Counted from the first letter of the stretch, positions 8,416-17,813 are shown. The stretch is DNA of 64,000 nucleotides from Pirellula sp. (GCA_021300015.1 JAJTFB010000004.1:1-64000), one strand, 5' to 3'. Notes: a model not told the origin generated them from the sequence alone. Made by a program: numbers and translations.

Positions 8416-9855
8416 ATGAGTCCGTCCTCGATTCCTAGCTCCCCAAACAACCTTAGGATCTGCTGCATCGGCGCCGGCTATGTCGGAGGACCGACCATGG
8501 CGATGATCGCCAAGCAGTGTCCAGAGATTCATGTGACGGTCGTGGACCTGAATCAGTCCAGAATCGACCAATGGAACTCCGACGTTCTACCGATCTACGA
8601 ACCGGGGCTCAAGGAGGTAGTCGAACAGGCAAGAGGTAGGAACTTGACCTTCTCAACCGATGTAGAGGGCGGGATCCGCAGTTCGGATATGATATTTATC
8701 TCGGTCAACACCCCGACCAAGACGCACGGAATGGGTGCGGGGCGTGCGGCCAACCTCGAATTCGTCGAGAAATGTGCAAGGCGCATCGCCGAATGCTCCG
8801 TTGGGCATAAGATCGTGGTCGAAAAATCAACCTTGCCCGTCCGGACCGCAGAGGCCGTCAAACGCATCCTCAAAAGCGCACCGAACGGGGCGACTTTCGA
8901 CGTGCTGAGCAATCCTGAGTTTTTGGCCGAAGGGACTGCGATTGCAGATCTATTGGCTCCCGACCGAGTCTTGATCGGCGGTGAGTCCGCCTCGGCGATC
9001 GAGCGACTGGCCCAAGTCTACGAACGATGGATCCCACGCGAGAAGATTCTCACGACGAACCTTTGGAGCAGCGAGCTCTCGAAACTGACCGCCAACGCCT
9101 TCCTGGCCCAGAGAGTCTCCTCGATCAACGCTATCTCGGCCCTGTGCGAAGCGACCGGCGCGGATGTCGACGAGGTGGCTAAGGCGATCGGCACCGATTC
9201 GCGAATCGGGCCAAAGTTCCTCAAAGCCTCGGTTGGATTCGGCGGATCCTGCTTCCAAAAAGATATCCTAAACCTGGTCTATCTTTGCGAACATTTCGGT
9301 CTTGCGGATGTAGCTAGGTATTGGGAGCAAGTCGTCGTGATGAACGATTACCAAAAGAAGCGGTTTTCGACAAACATCGTTCGAACGCTCTTCCATACCG
9401 TATCGGACAAGCAGATCGCCATCTGGGGATTCGCTTTCAAGAAAGACACCAACGACACGCGTGAATCGGCGGCAATCTATGTCTGCCGTGACCTGCTCGA
9501 AGAAGGGGCTCGGCTGGTGATCTACGACCCGAGAGTCTCAGAAAAACAGATCCGAAACGATTTGCTCCACGTTTTCAAGGACCAATCCCTGGAGGTCTCC
9601 GCAAGGCACCGTCAGTTGATTGAGAAGAATGTGACCGTCGTCTCGGATGCTTACCAAGCCTCAAACCAAGCCCATGCGATTGCCGTGATGACCGAATGGG
9701 ATGAGTTCAAGCAACTCGACATGCATCGCGTGCATCAAAACATGCAACAACCGGCGTTTTTGTTCGACGGAAGAAATATTCTTCCTGCGGAAAAACTCGC
9801 AAGCATCGGTTTCGAAGTGCATGGCATTGGACGATCGAGCACCCTACCAAGTTGA
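8416..9855 (+). CDS. ugd: UDP-glucose 6-dehydrogenase, animal-like type
   Basis: 479 residues. It oxidises UDP-glucose to UDP-glucuronate with two NAD+, supplying uronic acid for surface polysaccharides. The Rossmann motif is [13 protein letters not shown], and the active-site Cys279 lies in [21 protein letters not shown] and [13 protein letters not shown] are further hallmarks. The sequence is much closer to what I recall of animal/plant UGDH (CPEIxVTVVD, [13 protein letters not shown], [24 protein letters not shown]) than to short bacterial Ugd enzymes. The ATG at 8416 gives the natural N-terminus; an upstream open stretch is ignored. The following gene is a broken sugar-epimerase-like gene and then a glycosyltransferase, so the block concerns sugar metabolism. 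Confidence 0.95.
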   Translation: MSPSSIPSSPNNLRICCIGAGYVGGPTMAMIAKQCPEIHVTVVDLNQSRIDQWNSDVLPIYEPGLKEVVEQARGRNLTFSTDVEGGIRSSDMIFISVNTPTKTHGMGAGRAANLEFVEKCARRIAECSVGHKIVVEKSTLPVRTAEAVKRILKSAPNGATFDVLSNPEFLAEGTAIADLLAPDRVLIGGESASAIERLAQVYERWIPREKILTTNLWSSELSKLTANAFLAQRVSSINAISALCEATGADVDEVAKAIGTDSRIGPKFLKASVGFGGSCFQKDILNLVYLCEHFGLADVARYWEQVVVMNDYQKKRFSTNIVRTLFHTVSDKQIAIWGFAFKKDTNDTRESAAIYVCRDLLEEGARLVIYDPRVSEKQIRNDLLHVFKDQSLEVSARHRQLIEKNVTVVSDAYQASNQAHAIAVMTEWDEFKQLDMHRVHQNMQQPAFLFDGRNILPAEKLASIGFEVHGIGRSSTLPS

Positions 9856-9892
9856 TAGGCCCTCACACTCCTTGAAAAAGGAACTCGCTACC

Positions 9893-10904
9893 ATGCTGCA
9901 CTGGCAGTTGATCTCTCCGACCCGATCCGATGAATCGAATCTAAGGAATTCATCCGATCCGATCTCCCAAGAGATCCAACTACCCGATGGAACCGTCCGC
10001 TTCGACTGGTCCTCCTGGAATTCCGGTAAATCGCTCGGTATGCAGTGCTTGACCATCGACACCCCAGCGATGCGAACCGTCGTCTTGCCGATGCGAGGCA
10101 TGGGGATCTGGAAGAGCTGGGTCCAAGGAATCGAGTTCGGCTGGCAAAGCCCAGTGGCAGGTCCGGTTCATCCAGCCTTGGTCCCGGTCGCAGACCCTTC
10201 GGGGATCGGATGGCTCGAAGGTTTCGATGAGTTGCTCGTACGATGCGGGGATCTACTCGCTAGAACTCCAGACTCGCATGCGGTTCCGCGCCGGTTCTTC
10301 AACGATCGAAATCCATGACACGGTCACCAATACACGATCGACCCCGGGCTCGATGCAACTGCTCTACCATATCAACCTTGGCCAAGGACCCTTGGAATCC
10401 GGATCCAAAATCATCGCCCCGCTCAAACGCTTAGCCCCAAGAGACACCAGGGCTGCCCAAGGCATCGACGGCTGGGATCGATGCGAGGGACCGCAAAGCG
10501 GGTACTCCGAGCAAGTCTACTACGCCGAGCCCTTGGGATCCGAAGACCAGTGGACTGAAGCCATGCTGTGCAACGCCGATGAAAGCATCGGATATTCGGT
10601 CCTATTCGACCAATCCACCCTGCCTGTGGTCAACTTTTGGAAAAACACCGGAGCCCTTCAAGACGGCTACGTCGTGGGCATCGAACCGGCAACCGGCTTC
10701 CCCAACACCAAAACCTTCGAACATCAGCATCACCGCACGGTGCCATTGCAAGGTGGAGAATCTCAGAGTTTTCGATTGAAACTCCAACCTCATGGGACCA
10801 AGAGTCAAGTGGCCCTGGCCAAGCATCGCATCGAAAGCCTTCAAACTCAACCTTGCAGCATCGAAAAACAACCTGCTCCAGGCTGGTCGCCTGAAGCCTC
10901 TTAA
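9893..10904 (+). pseudogene. DUF4432 (aldose 1-epimerase-like) gene with internal deletion and frameshift
   Basis: The 5' part (from ATG 9893, about 118 residues) matches the start of DUF4432 family sugar-mutarotase-like proteins, ending WLEGFDELLVRCG. The 3' part continues the same family in another frame, from about 10240 (ELQTRMRFRAGSSTIEIHD, then MQLLYHINLG, KNTGALQDGYVVGIEPATGF) to the stop at 10904. In intact members roughly 50-80 residues, including a PLHGRIAN-type segment, separate these halves, so the gene has lost a block of coding sequence as well as its frame; the join lies near 10238-10250. Intact members bind or epimerise sugars. As read here the product would be non-functional. 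A sequencing or assembly error is the alternative. Confidence 0.75.
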
Positions 10905-10947
10905 ATGGGCAGGCCCCCGGCTCAATCCTCTCCGAGTACCGATCTCA

Positions 10948-12285
10948 ATGAGCGCCCAAAACTCGCTCGACCAAAGACCTGACACTCCAAGGCCGCTCGT
11001 GGGTCTGGGTTGGTCCATCGGGGTGTTCCTGATCGCTTTGGCCTTTCGCTTAACGATCCAAATCCTCACTCTGCCGAGTCTGCTTGCCGACCGTGATGCG
11101 TATCGAAGACTCGCTCAAACGCTCTATGCGACAGGCACGTTTGGAGTTCTCGATCCCCAAGGACACCCCGTGGCTACCGCTTACCGACCGCCACTGTATC
11201 CGTGGCTCTTGAGTTGGTTGCAAGGTTTCAATTCGGACCTTATGCCTATTGCCATTTTGCACGCGATTCTCGGAGCCTGCAGTGTCACGTTGACCTATCG
11301 CATCGCACTTCGGCTCGGTTTAAGCGGCCTGCAAAGCCTTGCGGCCAGTGCCCTGGTTCTGTTCGATCCGATCCTCTTGCGTCAATCGACGTTGGTGATG
11401 ACCGAAACGCTCGCCACGTTTTTAGGACTATTCGCCTGGTGGTTGGCTTTGTTCTTGGATCGCAATTCGACGCGCGGTGCTGCGATCGGTGCTGCGATCG
11501 GTGCTGCGATCGGTTTGGCCATCGGGGCGACCCTCGGGATCGCTTGCCTTTGCCGACCGACGGCGCTGGCCTGGGCACTGCTTTGGGGAGGCTGTGAACT
11601 TCGTCGAAATCCTCTTCGGGCCAGTTGTCTTCTGCTCGGCTGCCTGCTGGTCCTACTGCCGTGGTGGAAACGGAATCAGTCGGAGATTGGGCAAGGTCTT
11701 TGGGCCACGACGCATGGTGGCTATACGCTGCTCTTGGCCAACAACCCGATTCTCTATGAACATTGGGAAACCAGTTGGTCTCGTCAGTGGGACGACGATC
11801 GTTTTCATGCATGGTGGCAAGCCAAGCGTCTCGAAGAGAACGTCAGATCCGAAACCGATGAGATCGCCTCCGATGCGCTTGCCAACGCCTTGGGTTGGCA
11901 GTCCATCCGAGCCAATCCCGTTTTGTTCTTCAAGGCATGTGCGATACGCGAGGGATGGATGTGGGCTTGGTGGCCGGCCGAGCATCAAGCCCATTGGATC
12001 GTCCGCGTTGCGATCGGTATTTGGTATGCGATCACGACGACTGCGGGCTTCGTAGGGCTTATTCGGCTACTGGTTCGAGCTCGTCTTGAGCCCAAGTTCG
12101 CATGTTGGTTACCCGCGTTGACCCTGGCCGTGAGCCTGTGTTTAGTGCACGCTGTTTATTGGAGCAACATGCGGATGCGGGCTCCGATCATTCCGGTCAT
12201 AAGTCTCCTGGCCGTGTACGGCTCCCAAGGGCTATCCATAAGCGTCCCAAATTCACCCCAAAGGGGGCAAGTTCGCCAAGTCTAA
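10948..12285 (+). CDS. Membrane glycosyltransferase, GT39/ArnT-like
   Basis: 445 residues, with many hydrophobic segments throughout. Near the N-terminus a short loop after the first helix holds DRDAYRRLA, and YRPPLYPWLLSW follows: the arrangement of GT39/GT83 lipid-linked sugar transferases, in which an acidic residue after the first helix is catalytic. The family moves sugars from polyprenyl phosphate onto proteins or lipids on the outer face of the inner membrane; donor and acceptor are unknown here. The frame is open upstream into the DUF4432 remnant, but ATG 10948 (44 bases after it) is the natural start. A 12-base unit is repeated three times in the frame (11476-11511), giving GAAIGAAIGAAI inside a membrane segment. 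Convergent with the next gene. Confidence 0.75.
   Translation: MSAQNSLDQRPDTPRPLVGLGWSIGVFLIALAFRLTIQILTLPSLLADRDAYRRLAQTLYATGTFGVLDPQGHPVATAYRPPLYPWLLSWLQGFNSDLMPIAILHAILGACSVTLTYRIALRLGLSGLQSLAASALVLFDPILLRQSTLVMTETLATFLGLFAWWLALFLDRNSTRGAAIGAAIGAAIGLAIGATLGIACLCRPTALAWALLWGGCELRRNPLRASCLLLGCLLVLLPWWKRNQSEIGQGLWATTHGGYTLLLANNPILYEHWETSWSRQWDDDRFHAWWQAKRLEENVRSETDEIASDALANALGWQSIRANPVLFFKACAIREGWMWAWWPAEHQAHWIVRVAIGIWYAITTTAGFVGLIRLLVRARLEPKFACWLPALTLAVSLCLVHAVYWSNMRMRAPIIPVISLLAVYGSQGLSISVPNSPQRGQVRQV
11476..11511 (+). repeat. In-frame 12-bp tandem repeat, three copies
   Basis: The unit GGTGCTGCGATC occurs three times without interruption inside the glycosyltransferase gene and encodes three GAAI blocks in a transmembrane stretch. 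Because 12 is a multiple of 3, copy changes keep the frame; each step adds four residues to the helix. Confidence 0.9.
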
Positions 12286-12329
12286 GAACCAGGCAAGAAG
12301 CTCCTGGTGCGGATCCGCCCACGAGTTGC

Positions 12330-13697
12330 TTATTTGCTTTTCCGGATGCAATAGAGGCTCGTGCGGGTTCGGACGATCAAGTCGTCCCCGACGATCGCCG
12401 GGGATGCCAAGCAACCTGCATCGAGGGTGTTCTCGGCGAGGATCTCCCCTTGGGCATCGACCACGTGGCCTTTGCCCTGCTCGTCGAAGCAATAGATTCG
12501 ATCCTTGGCGACCACCGGAGAGCTGCTGAAGTCGCCCCCTAGGCGTTTTTGCCAGACGATTTCTCCGTTGGATGGATCCATGGCGGTCAGCACTCCGCGA
12601 TCTTCCAACGAGCAGATGTGTCCAGCGAGGAACACCGGAGAGGGCTTGCAACCGATCGCGCGCGTGGCTTGCCACTGCACATGGGTGGATGTGACATCCC
12701 CTTGCCCCGACGGCAAGATCGAGAGGAGTTTGGCTTTGCTGAATCCCGAGCTTATGAAGAGGTGTTTGCCATCGAACAATGGGCGAATGGCGCTCGAGTG
12801 CTCCTCGTAGCGAACCTTCCAAAGTTCTTGGCCGCTGGACGGATCGTAGGCGATCACGGCCTTGGCCGCCGGAGAGATAATCTGTTGCTTGCCCTCGACC
12901 TCGATGGCCTGAGGCGTGCTGTAGGCTTTTTTCCAGTCGCCATCGTCGGTGCCGAAGTCGATTTTGCGATCGGTTTTCCAAACGGTCTTGCCGGTGTTTT
13001 TATCGAGGGCAACGAGGTATTGGTAGTCGAAGCCATCCATACTGAAGATCAGCAAGTTGCCAAAAAGGATGGGGCTAGCTCCAGCACCTCGGTAGTGATT
13101 GCAGGGCAGATCCCGTCGCTCCCAAAGGACCGATGCGTCTTGGGCATCGAGCGCTGCGGTGCCATAAGCTCCAAAGGAGACGTAGACGCGTTGGGAGTCG
13201 CAGATCGGAGTCGGAGAGCCGTAGGAGTTGAATTGGTGATAGTCTTTCTGCGTTTCCTGATTGGTGAAAATGACTCGATCGATCAGGACTTTTCCGTCGT
13301 TTCGATCGATGGCAAGCACCGACATGCTCAGTCCATCGTTGGTGGCGTTGGTCAACCAGATTTTTTCGCCCCAGACGACCGGGGAGGACCAAGCCTTACC
13401 CGCTAGATCCGTGCGCCAGGCGATGTTGGTCGATTCGTTCCAGAGGATCGGTGGATCGCACGACGCAGCGGCCTGTCCATCCCCTTTGGGGCCACGGTAT
13501 TGGGGCCAGAAACCGTTGCCGACTTTGCCCACCTCTTGGGTGTTCCATGCCCATTGGACATCTTTGTCGGCAAGATCGCCCAATTGAGCTAGGGCTTGGT
13601 CGTTCCCTACGATGTTCACCATCAGGAGCGCGGCGATCGAGGGGATCGTCAGCAGCATGGATTGAGATAAGCTCCTCATCGGGATGCCTTTCATCAT
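12330..13697 (-). CDS. Exported PQQ-like beta-propeller protein
   Basis: Up to 455 residues. A signal peptide (MLLTIPSIAALLMVNIVG, then QALA) directs export. The mature protein starts FWPQYRGPKGDG, typical of planctomycete PQQ-propeller proteins, and carries repeated blades of the form VLAIDRNDGKVL, LVALDKNTGKTVWKTDR, VIAYDPSSGQELWKV and LTAMDPSNGEIVWQKRL. Such propellers can bind PQQ in dehydrogenases or act as BamB-like scaffolds; no cytochrome domain or catalytic PQQ-site residues are evident, so a binding role is as likely as an enzymatic one. ATG 13697, 13694 and 13679 are all possible starts; the last has an AGG at good spacing and gives a compact signal peptide. It converges with the glycosyltransferase gene. 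Confidence 0.85.
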   Translation of the reverse strand: MMKGIPMRSLSQSMLLTIPSIAALLMVNIVGNDQALAQLGDLADKDVQWAWNTQEVGKVGNGFWPQYRGPKGDGQAAASCDPPILWNESTNIAWRTDLAGKAWSSPVVWGEKIWLTNATNDGLSMSVLAIDRNDGKVLIDRVIFTNQETQKDYHQFNSYGSPTPICDSQRVYVSFGAYGTAALDAQDASVLWERRDLPCNHYRGAGASPILFGNLLIFSMDGFDYQYLVALDKNTGKTVWKTDRKIDFGTDDGDWKKAYSTPQAIEVEGKQQIISPAAKAVIAYDPSSGQELWKVRYEEHSSAIRPLFDGKHLFISSGFSKAKLLSILPSGQGDVTSTHVQWQATRAIGCKPSPVFLAGHICSLEDRGVLTAMDPSNGEIVWQKRLGGDFSSSPVVAKDRIYCFDEQGKGHVVDAQGEILAENTLDAGCLASPAIVGDDLIVRTRTSLYCIRKSK

Positions 13698-14035
13698 TGG
13701 ATTCGGAAACAGGGTCGCCCGGGACGATTGCGACTGGCGATTTTCGGGGACTTTGGAGCAGAAACACTGGGATTCTAGTGTACCAGATCGCCTTGCAGTA
13801 TTGGTTCGGAGATGCTCATGGTTACCGTCCTTTTTCTGCTGAAACCGGACAGGCTGGAAGCCAATCCCACGTGCCTTGGTTCTGTTTCACATTGGTCCGC
13901 AGGTTCCCGCGAACCGCCTCGATCAACGATTGGCATCGCCGCAGTTTAAACAGCCCACGGGAAATCTGTCACACTCCAGTGCCCTTGCGGAGAAATAACA
14001 AGATCGCCTTGAGAGACACGTATCAAACATAACCA
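13698..14035. other. Intergenic region, 338 bp, nothing recognised
   Basis: Divergent gap between the PQQ-propeller gene and the sigma-factor remnant. I find no tRNA, small RNA, convincing promoter or strong repeat in it. Confidence 0.5.
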
Positions 14036-14404
14036 ATGTTTAATGAACAACAGCAAATACGATTCACGCAACTCTGGACTGATACGCAGCAATCCGTCAG
14101 CCATTACGTATCTTCGTTGATTCGAGATCCGTGGGCGTTGGGGGTCGCAAAGTTTGAGGTTCTCGGGTATCGTCGCGATGCGGCCCGCGACCGGATGACC
14201 TGCGATTCGGTGTTTCTCGATCGATACACCGAGGTGTGGGCTGAAGTTGCACCTCTCTTGAGCCATGAGTTAGAAGCGCTTCGGCATTGCTTCAGCGAGC
14301 TGGCTCTTCGCCCGCGAACCATCATCAAATTGCGATACGCCGAGGGTGAAACCTCCGAAGCGTTGCGCCATTTTCCTATTTCAATGCTCTCTGCGAGTCG
14401 CTAA
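14036..14404 (+). pseudogene. Truncated Rhodopirellula-type ECF sigma-70 factor
   Basis: The 122-residue frame starts like ECF sigma factors of the Rhodopirellula/Verrucomicrobium family (RFTQLWTDTQQSVSHYVSSL) but jumps from SSLIRDP directly to WALGVAKFEVLGYRRDAA. In the family about 30 residues lie between, including the DVLQET-type helix of region 2 that contacts core polymerase and the -10 element. The C-terminus is also cut: after IIKLRYAEGETSEA, where the region 4 DNA-binding helix-turn-helix should follow, the frame runs into RHFPISMLSASR and stops. With both key regions missing it cannot be a working sigma factor. The stop overlaps the next ATG (TAATG at 14402-14406), so it was, or is, the first gene of the following unit. 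Confidence 0.75.
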
Positions 14405-15777
14405 TGCAAGTTCCAAAAATCGGTATTGTAGGAGGAGGGCCAGGGGGCCTTATGACCACGTACATGCTTCAGAAATTAGCCAGTTGCCCGCTGAATGTTG
14501 TTCTTTACGAAGCCAGTAGCCGCCTTGGAGGTAAAATCCAGACACCGCAATTCGATACGTTTCCCGTTCGTTATGAAGCTGGTGCGGCGGAATTCTATGG
14601 CTATTCGCATTTCGATGACGATCCTCTCAGGGATCTGATCGAGGAACTCGGGCTGCCCATGCGTCCGATGGGGGGGGCCTCGGTGGTCATGAACGACCGG
14701 GTTTTGGGAAACCTCGATGACATTCGCGAGCACTTAGGTTCGGCGGCTTACCGATCGTTTCTGCAGTTCGATCGGTTGGCAAAGGACCGGATGACACCTC
14801 TGGAGTTCTACCACTCCGACCATCCCGAGGGTGCGACGGAGCCTCTTGAGGAAAGACGTTTCGATTCTGTGCTTGCGAATGTCGGGGAGCCGACAGCTCG
14901 TGAGTACGTTGAAAAAATGATCCATAGCGATCTAGCGACCGAGCCTGCCATGACGAGTATCGGCTATGGACTTCAGAATTACTTGATGAACGACCCTGCC
15001 TATATGCATCTGTACGGTATCGAGGGTGGGAACGAGCGTCTTGTTCGGGAGTTAACAGCCCGAATCGACGCTGATTTACGGCTAGAGTGCCCGGTACAAA
15101 CCATCGAAAGGATCGGGTCCAAGCTGCGCGTGACCTCGCTTGCCCAAAAGGAGCCGAGGGAGGACGACTTCGATTTTATTGTGATTTCGTTGCCTCATAA
15201 TCGCCTTGAGTCGGTGACCTATCGCGGCAAGAGGCTTGAGGATGCCATGCGTTCCCATCATGCGCAGTATAATTTTCCAGCGCATTACTTAAGGATCACC
15301 GTTTTATTCGAGAGGCCGTTTTGGCATAGTTCCTGCGCGGATTCATATTGGATGCTCGATCGATTCGGAGGGTGCTGCTTGTACGACGAATCTTCGCGAG
15401 ATCCTAATGTCACCCAAGGAGTGCTCGGTTGGCTGTTGGCCGGTCAGGCGGCTGAGGACATGAGCGCATGCAGCGACGAGGAACTCGTCATGCATGCGAT
15501 GGATTCACTCCCATCCTTTTTGCAACATGGTCGGCACATGATGCTCGAGGCTCGCGTCCATCGCTGGATCGGTGCGGTCAATGCGATCCCCGGTGGCTTG
15601 CAGGTTGTCAACCTGGATCGGCGGCATCAGCCCGAACCCAAGGAACACCCCAATTTATTTGTAGTTGGGGACTATTTATTTGATTCGACTTTGAATGGCG
15701 TGCTCGATTCGGCGCACTACGTAGGGGCGTGGTTGGCATCGCGATTGACGGATTTTTCAGAAAGTGACCATCGATGA
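14404..15777 (+). CDS. FAD-dependent oxidoreductase, amine oxidase / protoporphyrinogen oxidase type
   Basis: 457 residues. The N-terminus IGIVGGGPGGLMTTYMLQ is a dinucleotide-binding fold with glycines at 10, 12 and 15, followed by the ribose-binding Glu of VLYEASSRLGGKI and a second FAD contact. The C-terminus NLFVVGDYLFDSTLNGVLD is the family's final FAD-binding motif. Overall this is the flavin-containing amine oxidase/phytoene-desaturase/protoporphyrinogen-oxidase superfamily; the substrate domain is too divergent to choose. It has no signal peptide, so it is cytoplasmic or peripherally bound. It overlaps the sigma remnant upstream by one base and the next gene downstream by four (ATGA), so translation is coupled and the three following genes likely share one pathway. 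Confidence 0.8.
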   Translation: MQVPKIGIVGGGPGGLMTTYMLQKLASCPLNVVLYEASSRLGGKIQTPQFDTFPVRYEAGAAEFYGYSHFDDDPLRDLIEELGLPMRPMGGASVVMNDRVLGNLDDIREHLGSAAYRSFLQFDRLAKDRMTPLEFYHSDHPEGATEPLEERRFDSVLANVGEPTAREYVEKMIHSDLATEPAMTSIGYGLQNYLMNDPAYMHLYGIEGGNERLVRELTARIDADLRLECPVQTIERIGSKLRVTSLAQKEPREDDFDFIVISLPHNRLESVTYRGKRLEDAMRSHHAQYNFPAHYLRITVLFERPFWHSSCADSYWMLDRFGGCCLYDESSRDPNVTQGVLGWLLAGQAAEDMSACSDEELVMHAMDSLPSFLQHGRHMMLEARVHRWIGAVNAIPGGLQVVNLDRRHQPEPKEHPNLFVVGDYLFDSTLNGVLDSAHYVGAWLASRLTDFSESDHR

Positions 15778-16718
15778 TTACCAACGAAACGAACCGACTG
15801 GCCACATTCCCTGACGGTGCGGTCCTTCAACGCATTGCGTTCACCGACACGCCTGTGGCGGGTCAGGAGGTATTGCTGAGTTTCTTGCCCCCGATCCACC
15901 AGTATGCAGTGATACTTGCCAATGACGCGGCATCGATCGAAGGTCAAAAAGAGGTGTTGACGCTCTTGGTCATTCCAATCTCCCCGTGTGCAACGGATCC
16001 TCAAAGTCAGGGGAGTCCGAATGAGAACTTGGGACAGGTTCAGCAGTGGGTCGAGGCCTCGGAAGGTTCGCATGCTGCGGCCGCACAGTGGATGACCTTT
16101 CAGGGAACTCAGATTTGCTGGACTCCTCAGCGGTGTGCGATCCTGGGTGCCCCCGAGCGCCTCGAGTCGCTCAAGCGCGCCGTGGTTGAAGTTTACTATT
16201 TTGAATCCGAACTAAGTAGGATCGAACTCGCTCTGGGTGAATCCTGGCCCGCGATGGAGGCAGACATACCGTTGGCTTTTGAGTTTCATGAGAATTCTCT
16301 GGGCAAGCAAAAATCGCTTCAACAGCGATTCCAACAAGTGGCTGTGTTGCGAGCGCGGTTGGCCCGCTTGGGGCCATTTGTCTATTCACCCCATCTGCAT
16401 CCACCTACCTTGGCCAGCCAGATTGCTGAGCGGTTTCGCGAGCGAACTCGGATGATGCATCGTCATGAATTCCTCGGCGAACAGCTTGAGGTCTTTGAGC
16501 GAGTCTACGAAATGTGCGGCCAACGATCGAGCGATTTCAAACTCGCACGGACAGGACACATGCTCGAATGGACGATCATTTTGCTCTTGGTAGCGCAACT
16601 GTTGCTTAGTGCTTTTGACTCGATCACGAGCTTGGCCCCTTCGAGTACTGTACCAGCCGTCACCGTACCAGCTTTGGCTTTACCGCCTGCAGACCCCCCT
16701 AGAACGCAAGCGAAATAG
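15774..16718 (+). CDS. Unknown protein with C-terminal membrane anchor
   Basis: 314 residues with no signal peptide. The first ~130 residues are beta-rich; about 140-265 look helical and charged, with a stretch rich in R, E and Q (QQRFQQVAVLRARLARLG) that could form a coiled coil. A single hydrophobic helix follows the segment HMLEWTIILLLVAQLLL, then a Pro/Ala/Val-rich tail. The order long helical region, LEW-type motif, membrane helix recalls DUF155/RMND1-family proteins, which end similarly, but the match is weak and I would not name it on that basis. It is translationally coupled to the FAD oxidoreductase and is followed after 6 bases by an acyltransferase gene. Function unknown; probably a membrane-bound partner of its neighbours. 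Confidence 0.6.
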   Translation: MITNETNRLATFPDGAVLQRIAFTDTPVAGQEVLLSFLPPIHQYAVILANDAASIEGQKEVLTLLVIPISPCATDPQSQGSPNENLGQVQQWVEASEGSHAAAAQWMTFQGTQICWTPQRCAILGAPERLESLKRAVVEVYYFESELSRIELALGESWPAMEADIPLAFEFHENSLGKQKSLQQRFQQVAVLRARLARLGPFVYSPHLHPPTLASQIAERFRERTRMMHRHEFLGEQLEVFERVYEMCGQRSSDFKLARTGHMLEWTIILLLVAQLLLSAFDSITSLAPSSTVPAVTVPALALPPADPPRTQAK

Positions 16719-16724
16719 TACACG

Positions 16725-17813
16725 ATGCGATTTGCCTCGATTGATGTCCTGCGTACTTTCGCCATTTTCGTGATGGTGCTGGTGCATTTCGGCGAGAACC
16801 TTTCGGGATATGTTTCGCCCCTGACGGGCTTGGGAGCACCTCTGTTCGCGTTCCTCAGCGCCGTGAGCTATTATCTTTGGGTACAAGGCCAGATTGCGCA
16901 AGGCAAGAGTCAAGAAGAGATCTCCAAGGTCTCGGTGCGTCGCGGATTGTTTGTCATCGGTATCGGTTTTCTGTTTAATGTCTTTGTATGGCTTCCCGAG
17001 GACACCTTCAATTGGGATGTCTTGACGTTTGTGGGAATGGCTCTGATCCTGCTCGATGGATTCCGGCGTGTGCCGCTGCCCATTACAGCGCTGGCTGCTG
17101 CGATGGGATTGCTTATAAGTCCTATTCTGCGAGGCCAAGCCGACTATGCAGCTTATTGGCAAAACGGTTACTTCGAATGCGACTTTGCGTTATCGGACCT
17201 GCTGATCGGCTTTTTGTGTACCGGTTACTTTCCTATCTTCCCTTGGATCGCTTTTTCTCTCTGCGGGTATGTTGCAGCCGCTAAACTCTTTGGACCGGTC
17301 GATGCCGAAGAATCGCGAGTCTCGCCTTGGTCCTTGGTTTGGCTCGGGGCTGGATTGATCGCCTTATCGCTGCTTGCGATTCGATTGCGAAGTTACCTGC
17401 CCGATCCGATCGGAAAAAATTACCTAGGGGGCTGGACCATGTTCCCGCCGACGATTGAGTATGTACTTGGAACGTTGGGGATGACTTTGGCTATGTTGGG
17501 CTTGGCGCACCGATGGATCGATCGGAATCCGCAGGCTTTGCGATGGAAGGGGTGGTTCGATATCGCCAGGACGTTCAGCCGTTATTCGCTCACCGTTTAC
17601 ATCCTGCATCATGTCGTTCACTTGTGGCCCCTTTGGATATACGGCCTGTCCAGTGGCTTCGAGCCGACCCATTTTTGGATGAAGGCCTTGCCGATCACAA
17701 CCTCGATCGTGCTTGCGTTGGTGTTTCTCGGTTGCACTTATGGCATTTTGAGTCGACTCCGACCGGATCGAAACTACGGACTTGAAGCTTGGATGCGATG
17801 GCTCTGCGATTGA
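16725..17813 (+). CDS. Polytopic membrane acyltransferase, DUF1624 / HGSNAT-like
   Basis: 362 residues with about ten hydrophobic segments. The opening RFASIDVLRTFAIFVMVLVHF corresponds to the RxxSIDxLRGxAIxxMxxxH start of the DUF1624/heparan-alpha-glucosaminide N-acetyltransferase family, in which a His in an early helix is the proposed catalytic residue. YFPIFPWIAFSLCGYVAA in the middle is a second family hallmark. Such proteins transfer acetyl groups across the membrane onto sugars or other acceptors. It is the last gene of the coupled unit with the FAD oxidoreductase and the unknown tail-anchored protein, so the unit may modify a lipid- or sugar-like product. The acceptor is unknown. Confidence 0.75.
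   Translation: MRFASIDVLRTFAIFVMVLVHFGENLSGYVSPLTGLGAPLFAFLSAVSYYLWVQGQIAQGKSQEEISKVSVRRGLFVIGIGFLFNVFVWLPEDTFNWDVLTFVGMALILLDGFRRVPLPITALAAAMGLLISPILRGQADYAAYWQNGYFECDFALSDLLIGFLCTGYFPIFPWIAFSLCGYVAAAKLFGPVDAEESRVSPWSLVWLGAGLIALSLLAIRLRSYLPDPIGKNYLGGWTMFPPTIEYVLGTLGMTLAMLGLAHRWIDRNPQALRWKGWFDIARTFSRYSLTVYILHHVVHLWPLWIYGLSSGFEPTHFWMKALPITTSIVLALVFLGCTYGILSRLRPDRNYGLEAWMRWLCD

Noticed and set aside
12549-13406. 285-residue plus-strand open frame over the PQQ-propeller gene
   Set aside because: Opposite strand of a well-supported propeller protein; only an antisense artefact.
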